DNA from: Actinomycetota bacterium
GTDB lineage: Bacteria; Actinomycetota; Humimicrobiia; Humimicrobiales; Humimicrobiaceae
Direction of reading: 5' to 3'
NCBI GenBank assembly: GCA_023475715.1
Contig: JAMCVO010000612.1
Span: 1 to 43,230, forward strand
DNA: 43,230 nucleotides
The notes beneath the pieces are model-generated. The model was not told the origin of the DNA. It worked only from the letters and a program-made list of their open reading frames with translations, and did not search any database. A program made the translations under genes and the position numbers. Positions 1-9,047 of this stretch are shown here, in pieces (position 1 is the first letter of the stretch; each line of letters begins with the position of its first letter).

Positions 1-1095
1 ATAACACGGGCAAAATTCGAGCAGTTAACAGCAGATCTTACCGAAAGATGTAAAGGCCCTATGGAGAAAGCGCTTAAGGATTCAGGTTACAAAATCAGCG
101 AAATAAATGAAGTAATCCTGGTTGGAGGCGCTACAAGGATGCCTGTTATTCAGGAACTTGTTAAAGGCATAACCGGAAAAGAACCCAATAAGAGTGTTAA
201 CCCTGATGAAGTCGTGGCTGTAGGAGCCGCTATTCAGTCTGGTGTTTTAATGGGAGATGTTAAGGATATAGTTCTTCTTGACGTTACCCCGCTTTCACTT
301 GGTATCGAGACTTTGGGTGGGGTTATGACAAAGTTGATTGAAAGAAATACCACCATTCCTACTAAGAAAAGCGAAATATTTACAACAGCTGCAGACAGTC
401 AGACAAGCGTGGATATTCATGCACTACAGGGTGAAAGAGACATGGCTGCCGACAATAAGACAATCGGCAGGTTCAGATTGGATGGCATTCCGCCTGCTCC
501 AAGAGGTATACCTCAGATTGAGGTTACTTTTGATATTGATGCCAATGGAATAGTAAATGTTACCGCAAAAGATATGGCAACCGGAAAAGAGCAGAAAATT
601 ACAATTACAGCTACTTCACATTTATCTGATGCAGAAATTGATAAGATGGTTAATGATGCAAAAGTACATTCTGATGAAGATAAAAAGAAAAGGGAAGTTA
701 TCGAGTCTAAAAACAAGGCAGATACCCTTATTTATTCGGTTGAGAAGTTTTTGAAGGATGTTGGCGACAAAGCTCCTGCTGATCAAAAAACTAAGATTGA
801 TGATCAGGTGAAAGTATTAAGAAAAGCTATGGAATCAGACAATGCAGATACAATCAATAAAGAAGTCGAAGCCCTGCAGAAACTTCAGGATCAGTTGTCA
901 CAGTCACTTTATTCTCAGGCAGGTGCAGGTGCTGGTGCTAGTAACGGCGCAGGTGCGGGTACTGGCGGATTTGGCGGCGAGCAAGGTCCCGGACAACAGA
1001 CTGGTGCGGGTGATTCCGGGAAGTCAGGTTCACAACATGGTGGTAATAACGAGGATGTAATTGATGCTGAATTTGAAGCCAAGGATGAAAAATAA
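1..1095 (+). CDS. dnaK: Chaperone DnaK (Hsp70), 5'-truncated by the window edge
   Basis: Hsp70 chaperone; ATP-driven binding and release of unfolded polypeptides in the cytoplasm. The frame is open from base 1, so the true start lies upstream; about 364 codons are present. Visible parts are the end of the nucleotide-binding domain ([14 protein letters not shown] and [13 protein letters not shown]), the linker [15 protein letters not shown], the beta-sandwich substrate domain, the helical lid, and a Gly/Ala-rich tail ending [14 protein letters not shown], typical of bacterial DnaK. The dnaJ homologue follows 203 bp downstream and clpB after that, making a heat-shock cluster. No grpE or hspR lies between dnaK and clpB, unlike the usual actinobacterial dnaK-grpE-dnaJ-hspR order. 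Identification is secure; only the N-terminus is missing. Confidence 0.97.
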   Translation: MTRAKFEQLTADLTERCKGPMEKALKDSGYKISEINEVILVGGATRMPVIQELVKGITGKEPNKSVNPDEVVAVGAAIQSGVLMGDVKDIVLLDVTPLSLGIETLGGVMTKLIERNTTIPTKKSEIFTTAADSQTSVDIHALQGERDMAADNKTIGRFRLDGIPPAPRGIPQIEVTFDIDANGIVNVTAKDMATGKEQKITITATSHLSDAEIDKMVNDAKVHSDEDKKKREVIESKNKADTLIYSVEKFLKDVGDKAPADQKTKIDDQVKVLRKAMESDNADTINKEVEALQKLQDQLSQSLYSQAGAGAGASNGAGAGTGGFGGEQGPGQQTGAGDSGKSGSQHGGNNEDVIDAEFEAKDEK

Positions 1096-1154
1096 TAAAG
1101 AAGGTTAATTACATTTTTAAAAAATGAAATACATCATAAAATTATAGTAAATAT

Positions 1155-1185
1155 CTGCCCATGGCTTAAACAAAGCGATGGGCAG
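1155..1185. terminator. Inverted repeat between dnaK and dnaJ (possible attenuator)
   Basis: CTGCCCAT at 1155-1162 pairs perfectly with ATGGGCAG at 1178-1185, and inner GCTT/AAGC extends the stem across one G-G mismatch, leaving a 5-nt loop. No T-run follows, so it is not a canonical intrinsic terminator. It could stop or stabilise dnaK transcripts before dnaJ. Confidence 0.45.
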
Positions 1186-1298
1186 AATTATATAATCTTA
1201 GATTTATCTGTTTTAATAGGCAACTTAAATCAATAAGCAGTTTAAATAATTAATTTTAAATATTGTGTAATATACATATATGAGCAAAGGTGAATTTA

Positions 1299-2354
1299 AT
1301 GGAGTATAAGGATTATTATAAAGTTTTAGGAGTTGAGAAAAAGGCTTCCCAGGATGACATAAAGAAGGCTTATCGAAAACTTGCAAGGAAGTACCATCCC
1401 GATGCAAATCCGAATAATAAAGCCGCCGAAGAAAAGTTTAAGGAAATAGGAGAGGCTTATGAAGTTTTGAAGGATCCTGACAAGAGGTCAAAATATGATC
1501 AGCTTGGCTCAAACTGGAAACAGTATTCAAGGGCCGGGGCACAAGGTTGGCCAGGTGCAGGCGGTGCCGGAGGCCAAAGCTACACATATAATTACAGTGG
1601 TGGCGATTTTGGATTTGGTGACCTGGGAAGTGGTTTTTCAGACTTTTTTGAGATGTTTTTTGGCCGGGGAGCAGGTGAAAGGTTCTCCAATGGTTTTGGC
1701 TACCAGGATGAAATGGGCGGTGCCGGTACCGGCAGCAGAGAGACCGGTACTCAGAACAGGCAGGACAGCAGACGTGGCTTCTGGAAAACCGGTGGAGGAG
1801 CTGCTCAAAAAGGACAGGATTACCAATATAATTTGACCATTACTTTGCGGGAAGCCTTTTTTGGAACCGAGAGAGAGATAAACTTGCAGAAAAATGGCAA
1901 GGTTCGAACCGTAAAGGTCAAAGTCCCGAAGGGTATAAAAGATGGTGGTAAAATAAGGGTAAAGGGCGAAGGCGGGCAAGGCAGCCGGGGCGGTGAAGGT
2001 GGTGATCTTTACCTGATTGTAAATATTTCTCAGCATCATCTATATACCAGAAAAGAAGATGACCTTTATTGCGAAATACCGGTAACCTTAAAGGAAGCTC
2101 TTTTTGGGGCCAAAATAGATGTTCCAACTTTTGAAGGAAAAGTATATGTTACCTTGCCTCCGAACACTCAGAATGGCAAAACACTCAGGCTAAAAGGCAA
2201 AGGAATGCCAAAGCTTAAAGGCACCGAATCGGGAGATTTATATATAAAGATCAAACTGGTACTCCCTTCACACATGACTGAGGACCAGAGGAAACATCTT
2301 GAAGAATTCGCAAAAACATATAAGGAGAATCCAAGACAGAGCATCAACGTTTAG
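1299..2354 (+). CDS. cbpA: DnaJ/CbpA-type J-domain co-chaperone without zinc finger
   Basis: Hsp40 that delivers substrates to DnaK and stimulates its ATPase. The J domain covers about residues 3-68 with the HPD motif (YHPDANP). A Gly/Phe-rich stretch follows (residues ~70-165), then two C-terminal beta domains. The four CxxCxGxG zinc repeats of classical DnaJ are absent, so this is the class B (CbpA/DjlA-like) architecture, 351 aa. I chose ATG 1299 because AAAGGTG sits 6 nt upstream; a GTG at 1290 is in frame but lies inside that ribosome binding site. It lies between dnaK and clpB. If no canonical DnaJ exists elsewhere in the genome, this would be the main Hsp40. Confidence 0.93.
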   Translation: MEYKDYYKVLGVEKKASQDDIKKAYRKLARKYHPDANPNNKAAEEKFKEIGEAYEVLKDPDKRSKYDQLGSNWKQYSRAGAQGWPGAGGAGGQSYTYNYSGGDFGFGDLGSGFSDFFEMFFGRGAGERFSNGFGYQDEMGGAGTGSRETGTQNRQDSRRGFWKTGGGAAQKGQDYQYNLTITLREAFFGTEREINLQKNGKVRTVKVKVPKGIKDGGKIRVKGEGGQGSRGGEGGDLYLIVNISQHHLYTRKEDDLYCEIPVTLKEALFGAKIDVPTFEGKVYVTLPPNTQNGKTLRLKGKGMPKLKGTESGDLYIKIKLVLPSHMTEDQRKHLEEFAKTYKENPRQSINV

Positions 2355-2379
2355 AATTGCTTTTAGAGGTGTTTGATAT

Positions 2380-5001
2380 ATGCAATTTGAAAAATTAACA
2401 ATTAAAACACAGGAAGCACTTTCCAGGGCGCAGAGTATCGCATCCGAGAATGGACATCAAAGCATTGAAGACATCCATTTGATGGCGGCACTATTGGAGC
2501 AAAAAGACGGTGTTATTATTTCTATATTGGCAAAACAGGAAATAAATATTGAAGAATTTACAAAAAAAGTTTGGGATGATATAAAAAAATTTCCTAAAAT
2601 ATCCGGCCAAAATATACAAATTTATTTAAGCAATGCATTAAATGATATATTAAATTCTGCGGCCAGGGAAGCAGAACAGCTAAAAGATGATTTTATAAGT
2701 ACGGAGCATGTCCTGATTGCTTTATCTGAAAGTAAAGGCAAAATAGGCGAGCTCTTAAGACAATCTGGGGTCACAAAGGACAGAGTATTTAAAATCCTGG
2801 TTGAAATAAGGGGCAGCCAGAGGGTTACCGATCAGAATCCTGAAGATAAATATCAGGCGCTTCAAAGATTTGGCAAGGACATAACTGATCTTGCCAGAAG
2901 ACAGAAGCTTGATCCTGTTATCGGAAGGGATGATGAGATAAGAAGAGTGATACAGGTTTTATCAAGAAGGACCAAAAATAATCCCGTTTTAATTGGGGAA
3001 CCGGGAGTTGGTAAGACGGCAATAGTAGAGGGTCTTGCCCAGAGAATTGTTACAGGAGATGTACCTGAGGGACTTAAGGGCAAGAAAGTTATCGCGCTTG
3101 ATATCGGTGCGATCATAGCAGGCTCAAAATACCGGGGTGAATTTGAAGAAAGGTTAAAAGCGGTTCTCAAGGAAGTTGCAAAATCCGAAGGGGCCATTAT
3201 CCTGTTCCTCGATGAACTTCATACGGTTGTAGGTGCCGGGGCAGCAGAAGGCGCAGTTGATGCTGCCAATATGTTAAAGCCGATGCTTGCCCGCGGTGAG
3301 CTGCATGCAATTGGCGCTACGACCCTTGACGAATACAGGAAATATATCGAAAAAGATGCGGCACTTGAAAGAAGATTCCAGCCCGTCCTTATAAACGAAC
3401 CATCCGTACAGGACACAATTGCAATACTCCGGGGTCTTAAGGAAAAATATGAGGTTCACCACGGCGTAAGAATAAAAGATTCCGCGCTGATTTCTGCTGC
3501 AATACTTTCATACAGGTATATTTCAGACAGATTTCTGCCTGACAAGGCCATTGATTTGATAGATGAGGCAGCGTCAAGATTAAGAATTGAAATAGACAGT
3601 ATGCCCACCGAGATTGATAAAATTGAAAGAAAAATCAAGCAGCTTGAAATTGAAGAACAGGCTCTAAAAAAAGAAAAGGACAAAGCTTCGAAAGAAAGGC
3701 TGGAAAAAATCAAAAAAGAACTTTCCGACCTAAAGGAAAAAAGCAGCGGTATGAAAGTCCATTGGGTTGAGGAAAAAAATATCATCAAGGACATAAGAAG
3801 CGCAAAGGAAGAAATTGAAAAAACCAAACTCGAAGCAGAACAAGCAGAAAGAGATGCTGATTTGCAAAAAGCTGCAGAGTTAAAATATGGAAAGCTTCTC
3901 GAACTCAATAAAAAGCTGGATGCCCAAAATGCAAAGCTGGAATCCCTGCAGAAAAACCAGAAGATGCTCAAAGAGGAAGTAGATGAAGAAGATATTGCAG
4001 AAACAATTTCAAAATGGACTGGAATACCTGTATCAAGGCTTGTGGAAGGCGAAATCGAAAAGCTGATTCATATGGAAGAAAGGCTAAGGCAGAGAGTGAT
4101 TGGCCAGGACGAAGCGATAAATACGATAGCCAATGCCATAAGACGAGCAAGAGCCGGTCTCCAGGATCCTAACAGGCCCATCGGATCATTCATATTCGTC
4201 GGACCGACGGGCGTGGGCAAGACCGAACTTTCAAAGGCGCTTGCTGAATTCCTGTTTGATGATGAAAGAGCAATGGTTCGAATAGACATGTCCGAATACA
4301 TGGAAAAACATACAGTTTCAAGACTTATAGGTGCTCCGCCAGGATATGTAGGTTATGAAGAAGGTGGTTATCTTACCGAAGCTATAAGACGAAAACCCTA
4401 TAGTGTCATACTTCTTGATGAAATCGAGAAAGCTCATAGTGACGTTTTCAACATACTTCTTCAAATCATGGATGACGGAAGGCTAACTGACGGCCATGGA
4501 AGAACGGTAGATTTCAAAAATACAGTAATAATAATGACTTCAAATATCGGCAGTCAGTGGATCATTGAGCTTGGTGAAAAAGACGAAGAAGAGATGAAAA
4601 AGAGAATTTCCCAATCTTTAAAAAACCAGTTCAAGCCCGAATTTCTAAACAGGGTAGATGATATAATTGTTTTCCACAGACTTAATATTGTCCAAATAAA
4701 AGAAATTGTCAAAAAACAGCTTGAAAAACTGCAGGATGTTCTGAGCAGCAAGAAATTAAAGCTTGAAATAACAGATAAGGCCCGGGAGCTGCTTGCAAAA
4801 GAAGGTTTTGACCCTGCTTACGGAGCAAGACCATTAAAAAGAGTGATCCAGAATGAGGTGCAAAACATTCTGGCCATGAAAATATTAAGTGGTGAAATAA
4901 AAGAAGGGGATAAGATAACTATCGATGTTACGGGGCCCGAAGGAAGAAAACTTGATTTTAAAAAGGAAAGTCAAAGAAGCCCTTCCAAAAGTATAGATTA
5001 G
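2380..5001 (+). CDS. clpB: ATP-dependent disaggregase ClpB
   Basis: Hsp100 AAA+ ring ATPase that pulls proteins out of aggregates together with DnaK/DnaJ. It has an N-terminal Clp repeat domain (residues ~1-145) and NBD1 with Walker A GEPGVGKT at 206-213 and Walker B LFLDELH. A long charged coiled-coil middle domain (~400-525) distinguishes ClpB from ClpA/ClpC. NBD2 has Walker A GPTGVGKT at about 608-615 and Walker [11 protein letters not shown], followed by the C-terminal D2-small domain with GARPLKR. Its 873 aa is full length. The start ATG 2380 has AGAGGTG nine bases upstream. The last 4 bp overlap the convergent acyltransferase gene tail to tail. The 25-bp gap from cbpA implies co-transcription. 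Confidence 0.97.
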   Translation: MQFEKLTIKTQEALSRAQSIASENGHQSIEDIHLMAALLEQKDGVIISILAKQEINIEEFTKKVWDDIKKFPKISGQNIQIYLSNALNDILNSAAREAEQLKDDFISTEHVLIALSESKGKIGELLRQSGVTKDRVFKILVEIRGSQRVTDQNPEDKYQALQRFGKDITDLARRQKLDPVIGRDDEIRRVIQVLSRRTKNNPVLIGEPGVGKTAIVEGLAQRIVTGDVPEGLKGKKVIALDIGAIIAGSKYRGEFEERLKAVLKEVAKSEGAIILFLDELHTVVGAGAAEGAVDAANMLKPMLARGELHAIGATTLDEYRKYIEKDAALERRFQPVLINEPSVQDTIAILRGLKEKYEVHHGVRIKDSALISAAILSYRYISDRFLPDKAIDLIDEAASRLRIEIDSMPTEIDKIERKIKQLEIEEQALKKEKDKASKERLEKIKKELSDLKEKSSGMKVHWVEEKNIIKDIRSAKEEIEKTKLEAEQAERDADLQKAAELKYGKLLELNKKLDAQNAKLESLQKNQKMLKEEVDEEDIAETISKWTGIPVSRLVEGEIEKLIHMEERLRQRVIGQDEAINTIANAIRRARAGLQDPNRPIGSFIFVGPTGVGKTELSKALAEFLFDDERAMVRIDMSEYMEKHTVSRLIGAPPGYVGYEEGGYLTEAIRRKPYSVILLDEIEKAHSDVFNILLQIMDDGRLTDGHGRTVDFKNTVIIMTSNIGSQWIIELGEKDEEEMKKRISQSLKNQFKPEFLNRVDDIIVFHRLNIVQIKEIVKKQLEKLQDVLSSKKLKLEITDKARELLAKEGFDPAYGARPLKRVIQNEVQNILAMKILSGEIKEGDKITIDVTGPEGRKLDFKKESQRSPSKSID

Positions 5002-5900
5002 CCTTTAGCATGGCCCGCATTTCCAAGAATATCATTATCATCTATTGTATCGCCAAATAGATTTTCATCATTATATTCATCTTCTTCAAAAGTATCTTCA
5101 GTACTACCGGCAGGATTATTAGTCTGAATTTGCATTGCTGTCTTAGGTTTTTTGCCACTAAACAACTTATCTGCTTCTTCCCTTAATTCCTGAAATTCTT
5201 CTTCCAGTTCCTGTGTTATTCGCTGAATTGCTTTTTTATATGCATTTTTGTCTGCCAGTTCTTTTAAATCTTTCATTATATTTTCGGCAACAGGATCTAT
5301 CGGTTCTCCGATAAATACATGAACTTTCCTGAAAGTATTCATTAAAATAGACATTATACCCTCAGCAACAGGGTGTCTTCCAAGCCATGTGTCTTCCCCG
5401 GGACCCTTGCTGAGGTTATGGAGATAAACCGGAATAATCGGCAGTTTTGTCTTATAACTAAGGTAAGCGGCGCCTCCGCGGAATTTCCCGAATTCATCAT
5501 GTTTATATAATTCACCTTCCGGGAATATTCCAAAAAATACTTTTTTACTGTCGGAAATTAAAAAAAGTTCCTTAAAACTTTTAATATTTTTATTGAACTG
5601 TTCCTTGAAAATGGGGATGCTGTTAGTAAATTTTCTAAAAAAGAATGAGGTAAACCTGTTAGAAAATCTTTCACTGTCTGTAACAAAAACTATTTTTTTT
5701 CTTAAAGCACCAAGTGCAATTAAGGGGTCCGCGCCTGTCGTATGGTTAAATGCAAAGATTGCAGATTTATTATAAGGTATTTTTTTCGGGTTTATAATTT
5801 TTATCCAGAGAAAAAGTTTATAAAAGTTTATTATCAAAATCCTTGGCAGATTATAAAACCCATTTAAGATTTTTACGCCTATTATTTTTAGCTTGCCCAT
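4998..5900 (-). CDS. PlsC-like 1-acylglycerol-3-phosphate acyltransferase
   Basis: Predicted membrane-associated acyltransferase, probably adding the second acyl chain to lysophosphatidic acid or a related lipid acceptor. It carries the HX4D motif (NHTTGAD) near residue 50, the FPEG motif (GIFPEGEL), an RGGAAYLS stretch and PIIPVYL, the order expected in the PlsC/LPLAT family. About 70 extra C-terminal residues after the catalytic domain are rich in Glu/Asp/Asn and have no recognised domain. The ATG at 5900 is chosen because TAGGTGG lies 8 nt upstream; the longer GTG start at 5912 would sit on the ribosome binding site. Its stop overlaps the clpB stop. The exact acceptor cannot be read from sequence. 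Confidence 0.86.
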   Translation of the reverse strand: MGKLKIIGVKILNGFYNLPRILIINFYKLFLWIKIINPKKIPYNKSAIFAFNHTTGADPLIALGALRKKIVFVTDSERFSNRFTSFFFRKFTNSIPIFKEQFNKNIKSFKELFLISDSKKVFFGIFPEGELYKHDEFGKFRGGAAYLSYKTKLPIIPVYLHNLSKGPGEDTWLGRHPVAEGIMSILMNTFRKVHVFIGEPIDPVAENIMKDLKELADKNAYKKAIQRITQELEEEFQELREEADKLFSGKKPKTAMQIQTNNPAGSTEDTFEEDEYNDENLFGDTIDDNDILGNAGHAKG

Positions 5901-6108
5901 CGTAATAACCACCTAAATAATAAATTAACAATCTCAAATCTTTATTGCTCTCTGGTTTACTCTGGACTTTCGCAATTTAATCTCCTTATAACATAAATCA
6001 GAGCAAATAGCCAGTTTTTGAGAGGTATCGTGTGGTCATTAACTTAAAATAATACCGATGTAGACAGTTTAAGGCTTAAAACGGATAGCCTTTAAAGCTC
6101 AAGTGTAT

Positions 6109-6334
6109 GGAAGCATCTAAAATTTCGTGATAAAAAATAAATTGATAGGCCAGGACGGGTATTGAGAAAACCATTTAAAGGCTTAAGCGGGCATGGTTCC
6201 TCCTTAGGGAGGAGAGCGAAGCCTGAAACTGAACTGGCTTTTACCCGCCGGGGAAAAGCCTGCGTGTTTTTGAAATACCCATCCTGGCTCTTAAAATTTT
6301 CCTTTATTGCTATCACGAAATTTTAGATGCTAAC
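6109..6334. mobile_element. MITE-like foldback element with 9-bp target duplication
   Basis: A 226-bp non-coding element. Its ends are 24-bp inverted repeats matching at 22 positions; the inner 20 bp are perfect (GCATCTAAAATTTCGTGATA at 6113-6132, its complement at 6311-6330). The 9-bp direct repeat CAAGTGTAT abuts both outer ends (6100-6108 and 6335-6343), as expected of a target-site duplication. A second nested inverted pair (6156-6170 region against AATACCCATCCTGGC) makes the element fold back on itself. It encodes no transposase, so mobilisation in trans is inferred. The right end lies in the 3' end of the Mut7-C gene and provides its stop codon. Confidence 0.85.
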
Positions 6335-6797
6335 CAAGTGTATTAATCAATTTAAATATATTGTTGATATTGTCATAATGGGTTCCCCTCCAGTAATACT
6401 TACCGCAATGCGGACAATGAAGAAAATCTTTTTGTGTCCTATAAACATAGGGAGGCACCTTATCTTTCAAGTTCTCTTTTTGAACTTTTAGAAGCTCGGT
6501 ATTGCATTCAATACATCTTATGAGATTCGGTTTTAAAGGGATTCCAAGATCATTTTTAATTTGTACGAGTTGTTCTATAATACCATCATACCTGATGAAT
6601 ACCGATTTTATTGAATTATTCTTGACAGGTCTCCTCTGCAGCATCAATGAATCTCTGGTCAGCACAATTCTTCCCTCGCTTTTTGCTATTTCTAATATTT
6701 TATCATCACTGATATTGTTAATGTAGAGCACATCATTGCCAGCCATGCGCAGGTATCTTGCCAGTTTCCCCACCATGATATCTGCTATAAATTTCAT
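6330..6797 (-). CDS. Mut7-C RNase domain protein with zinc ribbon, 3' end altered by a MITE
   Basis: Mut7-C family protein (PIN-like nuclease fold), known from stand-alone bacterial and archaeal proteins and from the C-terminus of animal Mut-7. The start FIADIMVGKLARYLRMAG with Asp6, then VLTRDS with Asp49, supplies the acidic nuclease residues. Cys95/Cys98 (CIEC) and Cys128/Cys131 (CPHC) form a zinc ribbon, and YWRGTHYDNI closes the domain. Length is 155 aa. The stop codon TAG lies in the end of the inserted MITE. Reading across the empty target site instead gives ...NTLEL and a TAA at 6092-6094. The insertion therefore replaced two terminal residues with one and probably left function intact. 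The cellular RNA substrate is not evident. Confidence 0.85.
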   Translation of the reverse strand: MKFIADIMVGKLARYLRMAGNDVLYINNISDDKILEIAKSEGRIVLTRDSLMLQRRPVKNNSIKSVFIRYDGIIEQLVQIKNDLGIPLKPNLIRCIECNTELLKVQKENLKDKVPPYVYRTQKDFLHCPHCGKYYWRGTHYDNINNIFKLINTLG

Positions 6798-6970
6798 TTC
6801 TTGTATAGTAATTTTAAGTGGTTAGATTTGAAAGATCTCATTTAAATATTTTATCATATTTTTAATAAGTAGATTGAACTTCTTGTTACTATTTAGATAA
6901 CTGATAAAATATAAAAACTTGTAAAAAATATTTGCAAAGAAATATACTTTTAAATTTATCATACAAAAGC

Positions 6971-7858
6971 ATGGATAATAAAGAAATAAAAAACACGAAA
7001 TATAGGCTATTCGATGATTATAAAGATAAAATAAAGAAAGATTTAAAGAATCTCAAGGTCATCTATACTGATCTTGATGGTACACTCTTCAACGACCAGG
7101 GATGCATAATAAAAGACTACGAAGGTAATTTTTATTTTGAAGTAGTTAAGCTTTTTGAAAGAATTGCAAAAAGGAACTGGGATATTGTTCTTGTTTCAGG
7201 CAGGAGTAAGCAGCAATTAAGATATAATTCAATGCTGATTGGAGTAAAGAATTATATAACTGAACTAGGCTGTGAGCTTGTTCATAATTTCGGTGAGAAG
7301 GCTTATGTAACATTTGATGATAAAAAATATGATTATGAAATTACTAATTGCGGAAAAGATCTTATGAATATTATAAAAATCCTTAAAGAAGCATTTCCCA
7401 ACAAAATTGACAGCAACCTTGATTGGAGCGTGGGCAGGTCTTTTAATGCCTTATTTTTTGGCGATATAGATCTTGGAAAAGCCAACGGAATCCTAAAAGA
7501 TGCAGGCTATGAGGGCCTGGTGCTTGTTGATAATGGTTTTTCAAAAATTGTAAAGTTAAATCTGGATGTCGAGCGTTTGCGAATTTTAAATTTGATGCCA
7601 GAGGGGGTTGACAAATCTTCAGCTATAAAACTTGATAAGAAATTAAGAAGTTTTAAAGACGAAAATTGTATAGCTCTTGGAGATTCAATTGAAGATTTAA
7701 AAATGGCACCGGTAGTTAAGTATTTCTTCCTGATGAAAGATGCTGTCGAAAGAGATAGTGATATCCTTGCCTCCTTATATAATTTTAATAATGTATTTGT
7801 TACAAAATACAAGATGAATCGTGGCTGGACAGAGGTTATGAAATACCTTGTAGATTAG
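6971..7858 (+). CDS. HAD-superfamily phosphatase (Cof / mannosyl-3-phosphoglycerate phosphatase-like)
   Basis: Cytoplasmic HAD hydrolase of the IIB cap type. Motif I is IYTDLDGTLF, with nucleophile Asp34 and Asp36. Motif II is the Ser of LVSGRS. A cap region follows, and the C-terminal GDSIEDLKMA carries the motif IV metal-binding acidic residues. Length is 295 aa from the ATG at 6971; a TTG at 6932 would add 13 residues. No strong ribosome binding site precedes either start. It most resembles the mannosyl-3-phosphoglycerate or sucrose-phosphate phosphatase branch, but the substrate cannot be assigned. No synthase partner gene is nearby; the gene stands alone between the Mut7-C gene (opposite strand) and the YtxH-like gene. 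Confidence 0.8.
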   Translation: MDNKEIKNTKYRLFDDYKDKIKKDLKNLKVIYTDLDGTLFNDQGCIIKDYEGNFYFEVVKLFERIAKRNWDIVLVSGRSKQQLRYNSMLIGVKNYITELGCELVHNFGEKAYVTFDDKKYDYEITNCGKDLMNIIKILKEAFPNKIDSNLDWSVGRSFNALFFGDIDLGKANGILKDAGYEGLVLVDNGFSKIVKLNLDVERLRILNLMPEGVDKSSAIKLDKKLRSFKDENCIALGDSIEDLKMAPVVKYFFLMKDAVERDSDILASLYNFNNVFVTKYKMNRGWTEVMKYLVD

Positions 7859-8009
7859 ATTAAATACCTTGCGCTATAGTGATTATAAAATTATAATATT
7901 TTTGGTATTGGAAAAACGATATACAGTATTTTCATATTAAACGATATTGCAGGAATAAAAAAATATTTGTTGAATTTATAAAAAATTAAGCATAAGAAAA
8001 GTGATCCAA

Positions 8010-8297
8010 ATGAGTAAGAAAAATCATGGGAATCATTCCAATGGAAGATTTTGCAAGGATATTTTAATAATAAGCATGATTGCAGCTTTTTGCGGGTTTG
8101 TAATCGGCTTGATCTTTGCACCTCAAACAGGAAGAAATTTTAGAAAAAATCTTATAGATAAAGCAAAAGATGTTATTGATAGAGGGAAATTTGCTGTCGT
8201 AGAAGCCAGAGTAAAAGCAGAGGAGCTGCTGGAAAAAAGCAAGGAAAAAGTGGAAGAAGTAACGGCAAAATTGACAGGTAAAAAAGAAGCAGAATAG
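8010..8297 (+). CDS. YtxH-like small membrane protein
   Basis: A 95-aa protein with one N-terminal transmembrane helix (DILIISMIAAFCGFVIGLIF, residues ~17-36) followed by APQTGRNFRKNL and a long Lys/Glu/Ala-rich amphipathic helix. This is the YtxH/GvpP pattern (glycine or alanine plus AP.sG.e.R after the membrane segment). The family is often stress-inducible in Gram-positive bacteria, but its molecular role is not defined. The ATG at 8010 is preferred over an in-frame GTG at 8001. Confidence 0.75.
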   Translation: MSKKNHGNHSNGRFCKDILIISMIAAFCGFVIGLIFAPQTGRNFRKNLIDKAKDVIDRGKFAVVEARVKAEELLEKSKEKVEEVTAKLTGKKEAE

Positions 8298-8321
8298 CAC
8301 AAGAAAGAGCCGGGGTTTTTG

Positions 8322-8350
8322 TTGACATCGGTTTTTTACTATAGTAAACT
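8322..8350 (+). promoter_or_regulatory. Predicted sigma70-type promoter of the tRNA cluster
   Basis: TTGACA at 8322-8327 and TAAACT at 8345-8350 are separated by 17 nt, about 48 bp upstream of the first tRNA gene. Orientation and position fit a promoter for the five tRNA genes. Confidence 0.6.
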
Positions 8351-8397
8351 TTACGCTTGCGTATTTTATGCAGCTTAACAGCTCATTAAATAAATAA

Positions 8398-8473
8398 GGG
8401 CCGTTAGCTCAGCAGGTAGAGCACCGGACTTTTAATCCGGGTGTCGAAGGTTCGATCCCTTCACGGCTCACCA
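8398..8473 (+). tRNA. tRNA-Lys (anticodon TTT)
   Basis: Full cloverleaf: acceptor GGGCCGT with ACGGCTC (one G-U pair), D arm GCTCAGCAGGTAGAGC, anticodon loop CTTTTAA, T arm with GGTTCGATCC, and encoded CCA. First of five clustered tRNA genes. Confidence 0.97.
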
Positions 8474-8507
8474 TTTGTTGCCCTAGGCTCATTGAATATT
8501 TTTTCGC

Positions 8508-8582
8508 GGCCCGTTCGTCTAGGGGTTAGGACAGCAGATTTTCAATCTGCCAGCAAGAGTTCGATTCTCTTACGGGCTACCA
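8508..8582 (+). tRNA. tRNA-Glu (anticodon TTC)
   Basis: Acceptor GGCCCGT with ACGGGCT, anticodon stem CAGAT/ATCTG with loop containing TTC, T loop GTTCGATTC, and encoded CCA. Lies 34 nt behind tRNA-Lys. Confidence 0.96.
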
Positions 8583-8585
8583 AAT

Positions 8586-8661
8586 GGGCGATTAGCTCAG
8601 CTGGGAGAGCATCTGCCTTACAAGCAGAGGGTCGTAGGTTCGATCCCTACATCGCCCACCA
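8586..8661 (+). tRNA. tRNA-Val (anticodon TAC)
   Basis: Acceptor GGGCGAT with ATCGCCC, anticodon stem TCTGC/GCAGA enclosing CTTACAA, T loop GGTTCGATCC, and encoded CCA. Only 3 nt separate it from tRNA-Glu, so the two are surely one transcript. Confidence 0.97.
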
Positions 8662-8704
8662 TTAAGTTTAATACAAAAATGTAACAATATTTTTGTATTG
8701 GTGT

Positions 8705-8781
8705 GGAGCTGTCGTCTAGCGGTTTAGGACACGTGCCTGTCACGCACGAGGTCGCGGGTTCGAATCCCGTCAGCTCCGCCA
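8705..8781 (+). tRNA. tRNA-Asp (anticodon GTC)
   Basis: Acceptor GGAGCTG with CAGCTCC, anticodon stem CGTGC/GCACG enclosing CTGTCAC, discriminator G, and encoded CCA. Its last 21 nt are repeated exactly at 8918-8938. Confidence 0.97.
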
Positions 8782-8815
8782 CAAAAAAGTTTTGTATGAA
8801 GTTTTGTTGAGCTGT

Positions 8816-8838
8816 AGAACATGACAGTGTCATGTTCT
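8816..8838. repeat. 23-nt palindrome in the segment between tRNA-Asp and its 3'-end copy
   Basis: AGAACATGACA, one central G, then TGTCATGTTCT: 11-bp perfect arms. It could be a transcript hairpin or a protein-binding site. No T-run follows. Confidence 0.6.
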
Positions 8839-8917
8839 AAGGGATTCGAAAGGACGGAGCGAGCGAAGGCGAGTGAGTCCGCGGCTCTGCAGCGAGCTAG
8901 CAAGCGAGACGAAGGAC

Positions 8918-8938
8918 CGAATCCCGTCAGCTCCGCCA
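8918..8938 (+). repeat. Duplicated 3' end of tRNA-Asp
   Basis: Exact copy of the last 21 nt of tRNA-Asp (8761-8781), including GTCAGCTCCGCCA. The 136-nt segment between the copies holds a palindrome and a G+C-rich stretch rich in GCGAGC-like words, bounded by GGATTCG (8840-8846) and its complement CGAATCC at 8918-8924. The arrangement resembles the direct-repeat scar left by integration and excision at a tRNA 3' end; this is inference. Confidence 0.7.
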
Positions 8939-8956
8939 TTCTTTTAAGTGAACTAA

Positions 8957-9032
8957 GGCGAGATAGCTCAGTTGGTAGAGCAGTGGACTGAAAATCCATG
9001 TGTCCGCAGTTCAATTCTGCGTCTCGCCACCA
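8957..9032 (+). tRNA. tRNA-Phe (anticodon GAA)
   Basis: Acceptor GGCGAGA with TCTCGCC, D arm GCTCAGTTGGTAGAGC, anticodon loop CTGAAAA, T loop GTTCAATTC, and encoded CCA. The histidine kinase gene begins 15 nt later. Confidence 0.97.
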
Positions 9033-9047
9033 CTTATTTAAAAAATT

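Noticed and set aside
3456..3971. 171-codon minus-strand frame inside clpB
   Set aside because: Antisense of the Lys/Glu-rich coiled-coil middle domain, which gives Ser/Phe-rich artefacts; no start signal.
6092..6316. 74-codon minus-strand frame across the MITE
   Set aside because: It is produced by the foldback element reading into the old 3' end of the Mut7-C gene (its last codons HTLEL are that remnant); no start signal and no protein-like conservation.
8441..8665. Plus-strand frame of 74 codons through tRNA-Lys to tRNA-Val
   Set aside because: Entirely composed of tRNA genes and their short spacers.
8618..9014. Minus-strand frames across the tRNA genes
   Set aside because: Phrases such as GIEPTT, ELTGFEPATSC and GIRTRDL are the well-known spurious translations of antisense tRNA.
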